Assembly: GCF_023520895.1 (NCBI RefSeq)
Contig: NZ_CP026029.1
Location: 124,001-188,000 of the forward strand
DNA length: 64,000 nt
DNA from: Paenibacillus sp. PK3_47
GTDB lineage: Bacteria > Bacillota > Bacilli > Paenibacillales > Paenibacillaceae
Direction: 5' to 3'
Part shown: positions 26,082 through 34,764 of the stretch, piece after piece
Numbering within the stretch: position 1 is the first letter of the stretch
Layout: every line of letters begins with the position of its first letter
Position numbers and translations under genes: made by a program
The notes under the pieces: model-generated
What the model saw: the letters and a program-made list of their open reading frames with translations, nothing else
Database searches by the model: none
Told to the model about the DNA's origin: nothing

Positions 26082-27968
26082 ATGCGCGTCATAATGCGGT
26101 TGAGAAACCATCGTACACTAAGCATTAAATCCATACTATTTTTTACTGTCATCATGCTTGCGAAAAGTTACTTTGCCTGGTTCTACCTCTTCGAGGACGG
26201 CCCCTCCTGGAGCACCTTTTTCAAGGAAATCCCGTTTGTGCTCATTATTTTTTGCCTGATTGAATGGTTTGCCACCAAACGGAAAATACACATGTACATG
26301 CTGGTGAATCTGTTAATTACGATTCTGTTCTTCTCCCTCATCATCTACCATAATCACTTCGGCATTATTGCAACGTCACAGGTGATCGGGCAGGCCAAAC
26401 AGGTGGGAGCCGTTAAAAAGAGTATTTTTGCGGTTGTCCATCCTCAGTATCTGCTGATTTTTCTGGACATTATTATCATTAGCCTCGTGATGCTGAGCCG
26501 GAAAAAAGCGCTGGCCTGGAAAAAATCCATGTCGCTCCCAAGCAACCGCAAAGTGCTCGCCGGCTTGTTCGCAGTCTCCCTGGCGATTTGTATGATGAAT
26601 ATTTTCCCGAACAAAGCCAGCATGAACGAGACGATCCAGGCCGAGCAAATGGGCATTTTGAATTACGAAGCCTATAACCTGCTGGCAGACCAGGAAGAAG
26701 AACAAATTGATTTATCTGAAATCACGCAATCTGTGATTAATGAAACCAAGGGAGTTCAGGCACAGCCCAGTCCGGTCCTGTTCGGATCTGCCAAAGGCAA
26801 GAATCTGGTCATCATCCAGATGGAGTCCTTCCAGAATTTCCTGATTAATCTGTCTATTGACGGACAGGAAATTACACCGAATCTGAATAAGCTTGCGGAG
26901 CGCAGCGTTTATTTCCCGCGGTTTTTCCAGCAGGTGGGGCAAGGGAACACTTCGGATGCTGAATTCATTGTGAATACCTCCTTTTATGTTCCGCCGGATG
27001 GTCCGGCAACGGATATTTACGCAGGCAAGGAGCTGCCAAGTTTGCCGAAGCTGCTGAAGTCACAAGGCTACAACACCGCTACCTTCCATACGAATGAAGT
27101 GGAGTTCTGGAACCGCGGGGAGCTGTACGAAGCGCTTGGGTTTGACCGTTACTACGACAAAACCTTCTTCGGTGAGGACGACACCGTATTCTACGGTGCT
27201 TCCGATGAGGTGCTCTACTCCAAAACTGCAGAGCGGCTGGCTGCGATGAATGACAGCGGAACTCCTTTTTACTCGCATGTCATCTCAATGTCCGCACACA
27301 ATCCGTTCTCCATACCGGAGGAGAAGTATAAGATGCTGCTTCCGGAACGGTTCGAAGGCACCTTCATCGGCGACTATATCCGTTCCCAGAATTACGCAGA
27401 CTATGCGGTCGGCCAGTTCATCGAAGAGCTTAAGCAGAACGGCGTATGGGAAGACAGCCTGGTTGTACTGTACGGCGATCACCGCGGGCTGCCTATTTTT
27501 TCACTGGATGAAGAAGACAAGATCCTCATGGAAGAAATCCTGGGTCATGAGTATACGGAACGCGACCTGATCAACATTCCCTTTATGATTACCTCTGCAG
27601 GGGCTCCGGCTCCAGCCGTTAAGAATCAATTGGGCGGTCAGGTGGATATTTTGCCGACGGTAGCCAATCTGCTGGGTATTTCTCTGGATAACCATATCCA
27701 TTTCGGGCAGGATATCCTGAATCAGACATCCTACAATCTGCTGCCGCAGCGTTATTACCTCCCTACCGGATCGTTCGTGAATAACGAAGAGCTGTTCTTA
27801 TCCGGCAGCGGGTTCGAGGACGGCCAGCATTACACCTTATCCGGTGACGGCGGCAGACCGCTGCAATCCACCGAGGATGAATTCAACCGTGCGCTGGAGC
27901 TTCTCCGGCTGTCGGACAGCTATGTGACACAACTACCTGACCGGGAAGTTGTGGAAGAAGAAGAATAA
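26082..27968 (+). CDS. LtaS-type lipoteichoic acid synthase / phosphoglycerol transferase
   Basis: 628 residues: five N-terminal membrane helices to about residue 180, then an extracellular sulfatase-fold domain. Catalytic and metal residues match LtaS: E248 in IIQMESFQ, nucleophile T290 in GNTSDAEF, H406 in MSAHNPF, D466-H467 in LYGDHRG. It transfers glycerol phosphate from phosphatidylglycerol to build the lipoteichoic acid backbone outside the membrane, or is one of the paralogues (LtaP/YfnI/YvgJ). ATG 26094 is an alternative start with a better-spaced AAAGG. The very acidic tail EVVEEEE is unusual. Single gene, own terminator. Confidence 0.9.
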   Translation: MRVIMRLRNHRTLSIKSILFFTVIMLAKSYFAWFYLFEDGPSWSTFFKEIPFVLIIFCLIEWFATKRKIHMYMLVNLLITILFFSLIIYHNHFGIIATSQVIGQAKQVGAVKKSIFAVVHPQYLLIFLDIIIISLVMLSRKKALAWKKSMSLPSNRKVLAGLFAVSLAICMMNIFPNKASMNETIQAEQMGILNYEAYNLLADQEEEQIDLSEITQSVINETKGVQAQPSPVLFGSAKGKNLVIIQMESFQNFLINLSIDGQEITPNLNKLAERSVYFPRFFQQVGQGNTSDAEFIVNTSFYVPPDGPATDIYAGKELPSLPKLLKSQGYNTATFHTNEVEFWNRGELYEALGFDRYYDKTFFGEDDTVFYGASDEVLYSKTAERLAAMNDSGTPFYSHVISMSAHNPFSIPEEKYKMLLPERFEGTFIGDYIRSQNYADYAVGQFIEELKQNGVWEDSLVVLYGDHRGLPIFSLDEEDKILMEEILGHEYTERDLINIPFMITSAGAPAPAVKNQLGGQVDILPTVANLLGISLDNHIHFGQDILNQTSYNLLPQRYYLPTGSFVNNEELFLSGSGFEDGQHYTLSGDGGRPLQSTEDEFNRALELLRLSDSYVTQLPDREVVEEEE

Positions 27969-27972
27969 CTGG

Positions 27973-28020
27973 AACAGCCGCCTCCGCTTCGGGTTTGAAG
28001 CACGGCGGCTGTTTTTGTTT
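27973..28020 (+). terminator. Terminator of the LtaS-like gene
   Basis: ACAGCCGCC/GGCGGCTGT perfect 9-bp stem followed by TTTTGTTTTTA. Confidence 0.88.
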
Positions 28021-28403
28021 TTACATCCGGCATGTACCATACGCTTCCTTCAGGTGAACACACACAAGTACCAGTTGTAAAATTCAATAACTTTAATAAC
28101 TAAATAATAACAACAAAATAATTAAACTCATTTTATTATCATATAAACCCACTAAATTTTGCATATTCAGAGATATAATCGACTATTTTTCTAATAATAA
28201 ATTCAATTTCATCCAAAATGTATAAAATCGTTATATAGACTCGCAATAATTTAATGCTAATATATAACTAACTTTAATACAAGCTTTTCTCTTTTATTAG
28301 CGCATATGTTATAGCCCTCATAATCCAATGGAAAGAGGTGAATCGTAGGCAACGTTATCCGTCATGAGGGTTCACATAAATAAAATTAACGAGGTGGTTA
28401 CTG
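28021..28403 (+). promoter_or_regulatory. AT-rich upstream region of the mannanase gene
   Basis: This 380-bp leader, especially 28080-28320, is much richer in A and T than the rest of the window, with many A/T tracts. No open frame with a ribosome site other than the mannanase start was found, and no single promoter stands out among many -10-like TATAAT/TATAAA words. It probably holds the promoter and may be intrinsically curved. Confidence 0.5.
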
Positions 28404-29942
28404 GTGATTACACGCAAGTGGTCGATCATATTAACGGTATTCTTACTGGTTTGTTCCTTGATTGGACTCCATCCGAAAAATGCACAAGCTGCCAGCGGCT
28501 TTTATGTAAGCGGAACCAAACTGATGGATGCTGCCGGACAACCGTTTGTGATGCGGGGTGTCAACCATGCTCATACCTGGTACAAAGATCAACTTTCTGC
28601 CGCAATTCCTGCAATTGCCAAGACCGGCGCCAATACCGTCCGCATCGTATTATCAGACGGCCACAAATGGACATTGGATGATGTGAACGCCGTCAAAAGT
28701 ATCATTAGCCTCTGTGAGCAGAATAAGCTGATCGCCGTGCTGGAGGTACATGATGCTACAGGCAGTGACAGCCTCACGGATTTGAACAACGCAGTAAACT
28801 ATTGGATCAGTATAAAGAATGCTCTTATCGGCAAAGAAGACCGTGTAATCATTAATATAGCCAACGAGTGGTACGGAACCTGGGATGGCCCGGCATGGGC
28901 TAACGGCTACAAGCAAGCCATCCCTAAATTACGCAGTGCAGGGCTCAATCATACGCTTATTGTCGACTCCGCAGGCTGGGGGCAATATCCGGATTCGGTC
29001 ATCAATTACGGAACAGAAGTCTTGAATTCGGATACCTTGAAGAATACCATTTTCTCCATCCACATGTATGAATATGCCGGCGGCAATGCAGCGACGGTTA
29101 AGGCCAATATCGACGGAGTAATAAACAAGAATCTGGCACTCATTATCGGTGAATTTGGCGGACAGCATACGAATGGGGATGTGGACGAGGCAACCATTAT
29201 GAGCTATTCCCAGCAGAAGGGCGTCGGCTGGCTCGCCTGGTCCTGGAAGGGAAACAGCAGTGACTTGTCCTATCTTGATATGACCAACGATTGGGCAGGC
29301 ACCTCGCTCACTTCCTTCGGGAATACTGTTGTGAACGGCAGCTATGGCATTAAAGCAACATCCGTACTCAGCAGTGTGTTCGGCGGCACGGCTCCGACGC
29401 CAAGCCCATCCGCGACGCCGGGGCCGACTGCTGTTCCAACACCAGCTCCGACGCCCCTTCCTACACCAACGCCTTCTCCGGGAGGTGCAGCTACGACCTT
29501 ATACGATTTTGAATCCGGAACCTCGGGCTGGTCTGGAAGCAGTATAACAGGCGGACCGTGGGTAACCAGTGAATGGAAAGCTGCCGGGACTCAATCTCTG
29601 AAAGCTGATGTCTACTTCTCCTCCGGTTCGGCGCACAGCCTCTATATCACCGGGAATCAGAATCTGTCGGGTAAGAGCTCTCTCAAAGCAACAGTGAAGC
29701 ATGCAGCATGGGGCAGCTTCGGCAGCGGTATTTCCGCTAAGCTGTATGTGAAAACCGGATCGGGCTGGACTTGGTATGATGGCGGCAGTGCGCAGATTAA
29801 TTCATCAGGCTATACCTTGACGCTGCCGCTAAGCAGCATCCCTAATTTGTCGTCGGTCAAAGAGATCGGAGTAGAGTTCCGCGCTGCCTCTAACAGCAGT
29901 GGACAATCCGCTATTTATGTAGACAAAGTAACTGTACAATAA
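28404..29942 (+). CDS. Secreted GH5 (subfamily 8-like) endo-beta-1,4-mannanase with C-terminal carbohydrate-binding module
   Basis: 512 residues, GTG start with GAGGTGG six bases upstream. Signal peptide 1-29. The catalytic domain opens GFYVSGTKLMDAAGQPFVM and GVNHAHTWYKDQL, closely like Bacillus GH5_8 mannanases, with acid/base E155 (NIANEWYG) and nucleophile E250 (IIGEFGG). A Pro-Thr-Ser linker at about 330-365 precedes a C-terminal beta-sandwich (YDFESGTSGWSGSS to YVDKVTVQ) of the CBM59/CBM27 mannan-binding kind. It cleaves plant mannans outside the cell. No transporter for the products lies next to it. Confidence 0.92.
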   Translation: MITRKWSIILTVFLLVCSLIGLHPKNAQAASGFYVSGTKLMDAAGQPFVMRGVNHAHTWYKDQLSAAIPAIAKTGANTVRIVLSDGHKWTLDDVNAVKSIISLCEQNKLIAVLEVHDATGSDSLTDLNNAVNYWISIKNALIGKEDRVIINIANEWYGTWDGPAWANGYKQAIPKLRSAGLNHTLIVDSAGWGQYPDSVINYGTEVLNSDTLKNTIFSIHMYEYAGGNAATVKANIDGVINKNLALIIGEFGGQHTNGDVDEATIMSYSQQKGVGWLAWSWKGNSSDLSYLDMTNDWAGTSLTSFGNTVVNGSYGIKATSVLSSVFGGTAPTPSPSATPGPTAVPTPAPTPLPTPTPSPGGAATTLYDFESGTSGWSGSSITGGPWVTSEWKAAGTQSLKADVYFSSGSAHSLYITGNQNLSGKSSLKATVKHAAWGSFGSGISAKLYVKTGSGWTWYDGGSAQINSSGYTLTLPLSSIPNLSSVKEIGVEFRAASNSSGQSAIYVDKVTVQ

Positions 29943-29984
29943 GTCCTGCCTAAGTCTGCGCATAACCCTAGAGGTGAAATTCGG

Positions 29985-30023
29985 GAGGGACCGGTTATGA
30001 CGGTTCCTCTACTTTACTTTTTT
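29985..30023 (+). terminator. Terminator of the mannanase gene
   Basis: GAGGGACCG-loop-CGGTTCCTC, 9 bp with one G-T pair, then TACTTTACTTTTTT. Confidence 0.78.
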
Positions 30024-30126
30024 GCGTTAAGCTGCGTTCATCGCATTTTATGCAGGACCCCCCATTTCATCACACTATGTAAAAAGACACTACGCCGCCG
30101 TAGTGTCCCACTCAACTCTCTATTCC

Positions 30127-30753
30127 TCATCCCCGCTTCCAGTTCCTCACCTGTACCCATTCCCCGTCCCTGCTCGCCCGCTCAAATGCAGCGCCTGCCT
30201 CACCCTTGAACGGTTCCAGCAGACTGGGATCCATGTCCATTATATAATAAATACGCATAACTCTCGTATTCTGCGGATCGTTAAGGTATGCTTCATCCTC
30301 ATCGCCGGCAAAAAGCCGCCACCCGCTATCCTGCTCCTGGTCAGGCGCTTCCCGGTACATCCAGTGCACCGCATTACCCGGCTCAAGGCATCTGCGCGAG
30401 ACCAGCGCCATTTTTTCACCGACAGCCAGCCACAACGGATCACCTTCCCGAACAATCGTCTGCGCAATGTGCCTTGGTTCAAATTCTACTGTGTCTCCAA
30501 GATGCAGTGTCTTAAGGCTCGCCGGTGCGTTCGTCAAGATCCCTGTATAACGCCGGCTCATCGGGTCCTGCCCCGTAATTTCCACCCACATCCGCTCTGC
30601 ACGCGGCTCCCCCTCAGCAGGGTTCGAGATTACGAAATGCAGCCTGACCATTTTTCCAATTTGCTGTGCATTTCTTTCCTGTTCAGAGGGGATAAAAAAC
30701 GATTCCGGATATAACCGGCTCGCCGCCTCAACATCTTCTAAAGTCCATTCCAT
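30127..30753 (-). CDS. DUF2314 plus DUF2185 (immunity-protein-like) domain protein
   Basis: 208 residues from ATG 30753 (GAGGAGG eight bases upstream; the frame opens further up but without family match). The first half (MVRLHFVISNP...MWVEITGQDPMSRRYTGILTNAP) looks like DUF2314, the second (ALVSRRCLEPGNAVHWMYRE, SGWRLFAGDEDEAYL) is the DUF2185/Imm33-like domain. These domains occur as immunity proteins in polymorphic toxin loci, but no toxin gene is adjacent here, so an orphan immunity or housekeeping role is equally possible. Divergent from the TPR gene at 30975. Confidence 0.78.
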   Translation of the reverse strand: MEWTLEDVEAASRLYPESFFIPSEQERNAQQIGKMVRLHFVISNPAEGEPRAERMWVEITGQDPMSRRYTGILTNAPASLKTLHLGDTVEFEPRHIAQTIVREGDPLWLAVGEKMALVSRRCLEPGNAVHWMYREAPDQEQDSGWRLFAGDEDEAYLNDPQNTRVMRIYYIMDMDPSLLEPFKGEAGAAFERASRDGEWVQVRNWKRG

Positions 30754-30974
30754 AGTGCATTCCTCCTCGCATCCTATTACCCGATTTTTGAGCTGGAATC
30801 TCCGGCTAGCGCCTAGCCTGCCCCTGCACTTTTCCTTTAACTTCATTTATTTGCAAAAAACCATCCAAATTCGTGATGTTTCTCACTTACTTACATAGCG
30901 TTAATGATTAACAATAATCTATGAGACAATCTTTAATATGTATTTAGTGGAAAAACAAGGAAGGGTGAATCATA

Positions 30975-31796
30975 TTGAAGCTGGATCTAAACGGGATTAA
31001 TGCGGATTCACTGGTTCAAATGTTAAAGGCGTCTTTTACCCTGGAAAATTGGGAAGGGATCCTGCAAATCGCCGATAGACTGTACAGCGAGATTAATCAC
31101 CTATACAGCGTTAAGCAGTTAGAACGCGCCGATGTCCAGAGGTTAAGCGTCCATGGACTAAACCGGAGTATCGTTTATTACTTTGGTTATAGTATGTGCC
31201 TTAAGGGTATAGCCCTTGAGAAGCTGGGACGGTTTGACGAGGCGAGAGAATGTATCACCAAGTATGAGGAATTAGGATGGATTAGCGGTATAGACGCGGA
31301 AGGCTGGGCTGAGGTCGAATATTATCGTGAGATCGCCCAAGCTAACCGGTACATTATCGAGCTGCAAGAAGGAAACACTGCAGTTCTTCCTGACTACCTG
31401 TTGTACCTGCGGAATAATGAAGAGGAAGTCTTGCCAGGAGTATTGTATATTCTGGATTCCGCGATCAAGCATGAGTATAACGTCAATCACGTTCTCGACG
31501 AGTTCAGCGAGCAAATCGCGGCAATGGCAGAATATTACGTGACAAAGAGAAACATCCGCTATTACATCGACTATTTTTACATGACCGCAAAGTATTATGC
31601 ACTTCAGGGCAACTTAGCTGATGCCGTTAATACACTCTTACATTCTTTGGAAACCTCGATTAAACTGAAAGATGATACGGGGTTCAGGAAGTCTGCTGCT
31701 CTCTTTGAGAAACTCCGGAATCAGACAACTTCTGATCAACTGGACAAGTATCACGGTTTAATAGAAACCATATTAGATAGGGAGGAATCAAAATGA
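30975..31796 (+). CDS. TPR protein, candidate peptide-pheromone receptor (RRNPP-like) without DNA-binding domain
   Basis: 273 residues, entirely helical, with repeat-like helix pairs (NWEGILQIADRLYSEI, FGYSMCLKGIALEKLGRFDEARECITKYEELGW, YYIDYFYMTAKYYALQGNLADAVNTLLHSLE). The last two match the TPR consensus. It resembles the C-terminal repeat half of XRE-TPR regulators and Rap proteins but has no N-terminal helix-turn-helix and is shorter than Rap (about 380). Its stop overlaps the start of a 50-residue secreted peptide gene by four bases (ATGA), the hallmark of rap-phr style cassettes. Likely role: cytoplasmic peptide-responsive protein that binds a partner. The partner is unknown. Confidence 0.72.
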   Translation: MKLDLNGINADSLVQMLKASFTLENWEGILQIADRLYSEINHLYSVKQLERADVQRLSVHGLNRSIVYYFGYSMCLKGIALEKLGRFDEARECITKYEELGWISGIDAEGWAEVEYYREIAQANRYIIELQEGNTAVLPDYLLYLRNNEEEVLPGVLYILDSAIKHEYNVNHVLDEFSEQIAAMAEYYVTKRNIRYYIDYFYMTAKYYALQGNLADAVNTLLHSLETSIKLKDDTGFRKSAALFEKLRNQTTSDQLDKYHGLIETILDREESK

Positions 31797-31945
31797 AAAA
31801 GACGTTTTCGCTCATTCTGGTTGTTGTCGCCTTACTCGGACTTAACACTGCAGCAGTTAGTGCGGATAGTGGGCCTACTGTCAATCCTACGGTATCGGTA
31901 TCTGGCGGCGTATTTGTACCGCTGGGACATGGTGTAGATCATTAA
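31793..31945 (+). CDS. Small secreted pro-peptide, candidate Phr-like signal
   Basis: 50 residues, too short for most gene callers. AGGGAGG lies seven bases before ATG, which overlaps the TPR gene stop (ATGA). MKK plus a hydrophobic core and a signal peptidase I site after AVSA (24/25) release a 26-residue tail, D25 to H50, rich in Val, Pro, Gly and Ser and ending VPLGHGVDH. Phr-type precursors share this size, export signal and position after a TPR receptor, and the active signal is usually the last five to ten residues. No homologue was recognised; export and processing are inferred. Confidence 0.7.
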   Translation: MKKTFSLILVVVALLGLNTAAVSADSGPTVNPTVSVSGGVFVPLGHGVDH

Positions 31946-31962
31946 CTGAGTAAGGAGCGGAC

Positions 31963-31990
31963 GAGCCTCTGCACATGTTAGCAGGGGCTC
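31963..31990 (+). terminator. Hairpin after the pro-peptide gene
   Basis: GAGCCTCTGC-ACATGTTA-GCAGGGGCTC, ten pairs with one G-T, 18 bp after the stop. It lacks a T tract, so it may be a transcript-stabilising hairpin more than a terminator. Confidence 0.45.
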
Positions 31991-32134
31991 GAGTGGCTGA
32001 CTATAGAGAAAGTGAGAGTACCTTACTTACTTCGTAGAACCTAGAGTTATATTTGGATTTGGTGTGCACGACCTGCATCGTACTTGCATCGACGATAAGC
32101 GTATGAATTAAGGCTGTTGGCTACAGCTTGACCC

Positions 32135-32317
32135 TAACGGACCCTACGTCCGTTATTTGCCTCAAATACCTCATTTCCGCGCGCTAACGGACCGTAGTTC
32201 CTTTATTTCACCGGATGTTGGACAAATCATGCTCATTTTGAAGAAATAACGGATCTGGGGTCCGTTAGATTTCCAAAATACATCTTTTGCGCTAAATAAC
32301 GGAACTACGGTCCGTTA
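32135..32317. repeat. Four-palindrome intergenic element, family I copy B (183 bp)
   Basis: Units with TAACGGA/TCCGTTA arms start at 32135, 32185, 32247 and 32297, spacings 50, 62 and 50, exactly as in copy A, with the same two-forward, two-inverted order. Unit 2 has one decayed arm (TTCCTTTA). Linkers are only loosely conserved between copies, except the 41-base central linker, which begins TTTCA in both. Confidence 0.88.
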
Positions 32318-32506
32318 GTAAGCCAAGTATCAATGTGTTAGATACAAGAGGAGCGGTTGGTGCGGGAGTTGGGCATCTTTGGGCAGGTGTGATGAAGTTG
32401 GCGGGCATTGTGTTCAGGTGGTGCGGAAAGCCGGTTGAAATTACAATGAGCATACTCATGCGAATTAAAAAAACACCTTGTGCCCATCCCAGCCTCCCTA
32501 GCTAAC

Positions 32507-32755
32507 TTACTTAACTTCCTTGCTCTTAACAGCGAAGCTGCGGACCGTCATCCACTTCCCGCCAACCATTTCATCGACTGTTCCTTTTTTGGTCCGGACA
32601 CAAAATTTATGTACCGTTCCTCTGTCATATCCTGTTGCTTCATACAGCAAATCTTCGCCTGCCTGGCCTTTGAAATATACCTGCTTGAGACCAAGCCGGT
32701 CCAGCAGTTCCTGCTTAACACTTTCAATATAAGTACGCGAATATTCTTTGGACAT
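32507..32755 (-). CDS. Small protein of unknown function
   Basis: 82 residues, basic and soluble (MSKEYSRTYIESVKQELLDRLGL...), with a compact alpha/beta pattern and no known motif. AAGGAG lies a few bases before ATG. 32 bases after the P-loop kinase gene, so possibly the last gene of that operon. Confidence 0.62.
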   Translation of the reverse strand: MSKEYSRTYIESVKQELLDRLGLKQVYFKGQAGEDLLYEATGYDRGTVHKFCVRTKKGTVDEMVGGKWMTVRSFAVKSKEVK

Positions 32756-32787
32756 AGCTGCTCCTTAAGTTTGTAATTTTCAATTCA

Positions 32788-33300
32788 CTATACGGGCTTC
32801 TTCCATTCATCGTCAACAACTATTCTTAACAGTTCATTGATGATTTCATCCATCTCAAGACCAGTAGTATCCAGTTTGTGTGTGTTCATGGTTCCATAGC
32901 AGGCTAACCTGTTAACACTATTCTCCATATCCTTTTCATTTCTTTTATCTTTTACCATGCGCTTTAGCAATTCTTCTTCAGAGCAGATCAATGTAATTTT
33001 TAGTAGTTTATAACTATTGTCTTTTAACCCGGATAAAATCTCCTCAAATATACTCTCCTTATGAACAACCCAAGTGAAAAAAATATAGTCAAAGCCAGAG
33101 TTATCGAGATATTGATTTAGAATAAAATGAATATTATTCATTACCATAGCTTTGTTCTCTTCTGTCACATGCCAAGGATTCATTTGCCAGCACCAATCCC
33201 CGTCAAGCCATACTGAGTTTTCTATTTGTTTATACAGTTTGCTGACTACTGTGCTTTTCCCTACTCCCATCGTTCCATTGACTATAACCAGCTTTTTCAT
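32788..33300 (-). CDS. P-loop nucleoside kinase-like ATPase
   Basis: 170 residues. Walker A GTMGVGKST directly after MKKLVIVN, DGDWCWQ as a probable substrate/Walker B-like acidic site, and a lid region with KRMVKDKRNEKDMENSVNRL. The AAA_33/zeta-like kinase group includes adenylylsulfate kinase- and cytidylate kinase-like proteins with varied small substrates. Start ATG 33300 follows GGTGG by five bases; GTG 33309 is possible. Follows the ABC-type ATPase gene by 18 bases. Confidence 0.75.
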   Translation of the reverse strand: MKKLVIVNGTMGVGKSTVVSKLYKQIENSVWLDGDWCWQMNPWHVTEENKAMVMNNIHFILNQYLDNSGFDYIFFTWVVHKESIFEEILSGLKDNSYKLLKITLICSEEELLKRMVKDKRNEKDMENSVNRLACYGTMNTHKLDTTGLEMDEIINELLRIVVDDEWKKPV

Positions 33301-33318
33301 AGCTTCCACCCGAATGCT

Positions 33319-34050
33319 TCACTCCTCATCCCTAAAAAGCTCATCCAGCACCGCTCTCCGGTTCTCAAGAAACCGTCTTGTGATAATGTAATGCATCGTG
33401 TCCTCGTAACGGATCTCCGTGACCGGATGGCTGTCAAAATTCAGGATTTGCGCGTCCGGGTAACCGAGAAGAATCGGGGAATGCGTGGCAATGATGAATT
33501 GTGCTTCCTTTTCCAGATCCTTGATGATCCGCAGCAGGGACAGCTGGCGGGCGGGTGACAGCGCGGCTTCCGGCTCGTCCAGCAGATAAATCGCTTTTTT
33601 GCCGAACCGGTTCGTAAAGAGTGACAAAAAAGCTTCCCCGTGAGACTGTTCATGCAATGACTGGCCCCCATAATACTGCAGGCTTGCAGGCATCGTATCG
33701 ATATGTGAGGCAAACTGGTAAAAGGTCTCCGCCCGCAGAAAAAATCCGTTCGTAATCTTCGGCAGCCACGACAAGCGGATATGATCGCCCAGAGCAGAAT
33801 GGGCAGCATCCACTTCATAGGTGTTATTCCGGCCTCCGCCAGCCGTGTTGAACCCGCACTGATAAGCTATCGCCTCCAGCAGCGTTGACTTCCCGGATCC
33901 ATTTTCGCCCACCAGAAAGGTAACATTGTTTTTGAAATCGAGGTGGTCCAAATTTTTAATCGATGGAATGGAAAAGGGATAACGTCCCGGATTACCTTGA
34001 TTTCTCCTCAGAATTTCAAGACTGCGCAAAAACAAAGACATCATCTCCAA
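33319..34050 (-). CDS. Soluble ABC-type AAA ATPase (AAA_21/AAA_23-like)
   Basis: 243 residues with Walker A GENGSGKST, a signature-like SHGEAF, Walker B YLLDEPEAALSP and the H-loop IIATHSPILL. There are no membrane segments and no transporter partner. This is the short-coil SMC/RecF-like ATPase type that appears in many Bacillota chromosomes and in some defence systems, but no effector such as a nuclease or TOPRIM gene is adjacent, so I do not call it a defence gene. Confidence 0.8.
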   Translation of the reverse strand: MEMMSLFLRSLEILRRNQGNPGRYPFSIPSIKNLDHLDFKNNVTFLVGENGSGKSTLLEAIAYQCGFNTAGGGRNNTYEVDAAHSALGDHIRLSWLPKITNGFFLRAETFYQFASHIDTMPASLQYYGGQSLHEQSHGEAFLSLFTNRFGKKAIYLLDEPEAALSPARQLSLLRIIKDLEKEAQFIIATHSPILLGYPDAQILNFDSHPVTEIRYEDTMHYIITRRFLENRRAVLDELFRDEE

Positions 34051-34077
34051 ACTTTGTAATGTGAGTGCAACGTACGG

Positions 34078-34764
34078 TTATCCTCCGCCCGGCTTCTCAA
34101 TGTATAACTCCTTGTTGTCCCGGACAAGCACACTATCCTTGATCAAGGCCATCGAATGCAGATCATTCGTATTCGGATAAGCCCTGAGGGCATTGGAAGT
34201 CAGTTCTCTATTATGCTTTTCATCAATGCGGTGGACAACAATTTTTTTACCTTCAGCAGTCAAAATCAGGTCATAGGTTCGGAACTTCCCAAGTGCCCCA
34301 TCATCCACAGCGCGCTCCTTACCCTGCACACTATGCTCAGTCAGATCACTGAGATCCAGCCAGGAAATCACCGAGCGGTGTATCCCGGACCCGAAGGAGT
34401 ACGCATACACCAGATCCGTCGTTCCATCATCATTAGCATCAAAGGGGACCACACTGGTCACACCGTAGCCGCCAAATCCGTTTCCTATTCTGACAGCTTG
34501 GTGATCAGCAACTACATAGGTTTCAAGGCTGCTGCTCCCGGGCAATCGGAAAAGCTGACTTTGCGTTGCCTTCCAGACACCCGGCGGAGTAATTTCAACC
34601 AGGTCTTCTTCTGCACTGCCCTCCGGTATATACTGGGACTGCTGAATGAGCTGCATAGCTTCTTGAGCGGAGACCCTACTTGAATCAGAGTCACAAGCGG
34701 CCAACAGTAAGCTTACCGGCAGCACTCCCATCCCCAGCAGGACGGCCCGATATCTTTTGCTCAT
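34078..34764 (-). CDS. Predicted lipoprotein, possibly beta-propeller-like (FG-GAP-type motif)
   Basis: 228 residues from ATG 34764 with GGGGG five bases upstream. Signal MSKRYRAVLLGMGVLPVSLLLAAC, lipobox LAAC. The mature part contains VVPFDANDDGTTDLVYAYSFG, a D-x-D-x-D calcium-loop pattern as in FG-GAP/integrin-like repeats, in an exported beta-rich domain. Overlaps the zinc ribbon gene stop by four bases. Function unknown. Confidence 0.75.
   Translation of the reverse strand: MSKRYRAVLLGMGVLPVSLLLAACDSDSSRVSAQEAMQLIQQSQYIPEGSAEEDLVEITPPGVWKATQSQLFRLPGSSSLETYVVADHQAVRIGNGFGGYGVTSVVPFDANDDGTTDLVYAYSFGSGIHRSVISWLDLSDLTEHSVQGKERAVDDGALGKFRTYDLILTAEGKKIVVHRIDEKHNRELTSNALRAYPNTNDLHSMALIKDSVLVRDNKELYIEKPGGG

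Noticed and set aside
33319..34050. Defence-system ATPase
   Set aside because: The ATPase type occurs in some defence systems, but no nuclease, TOPRIM or other effector lies beside it.
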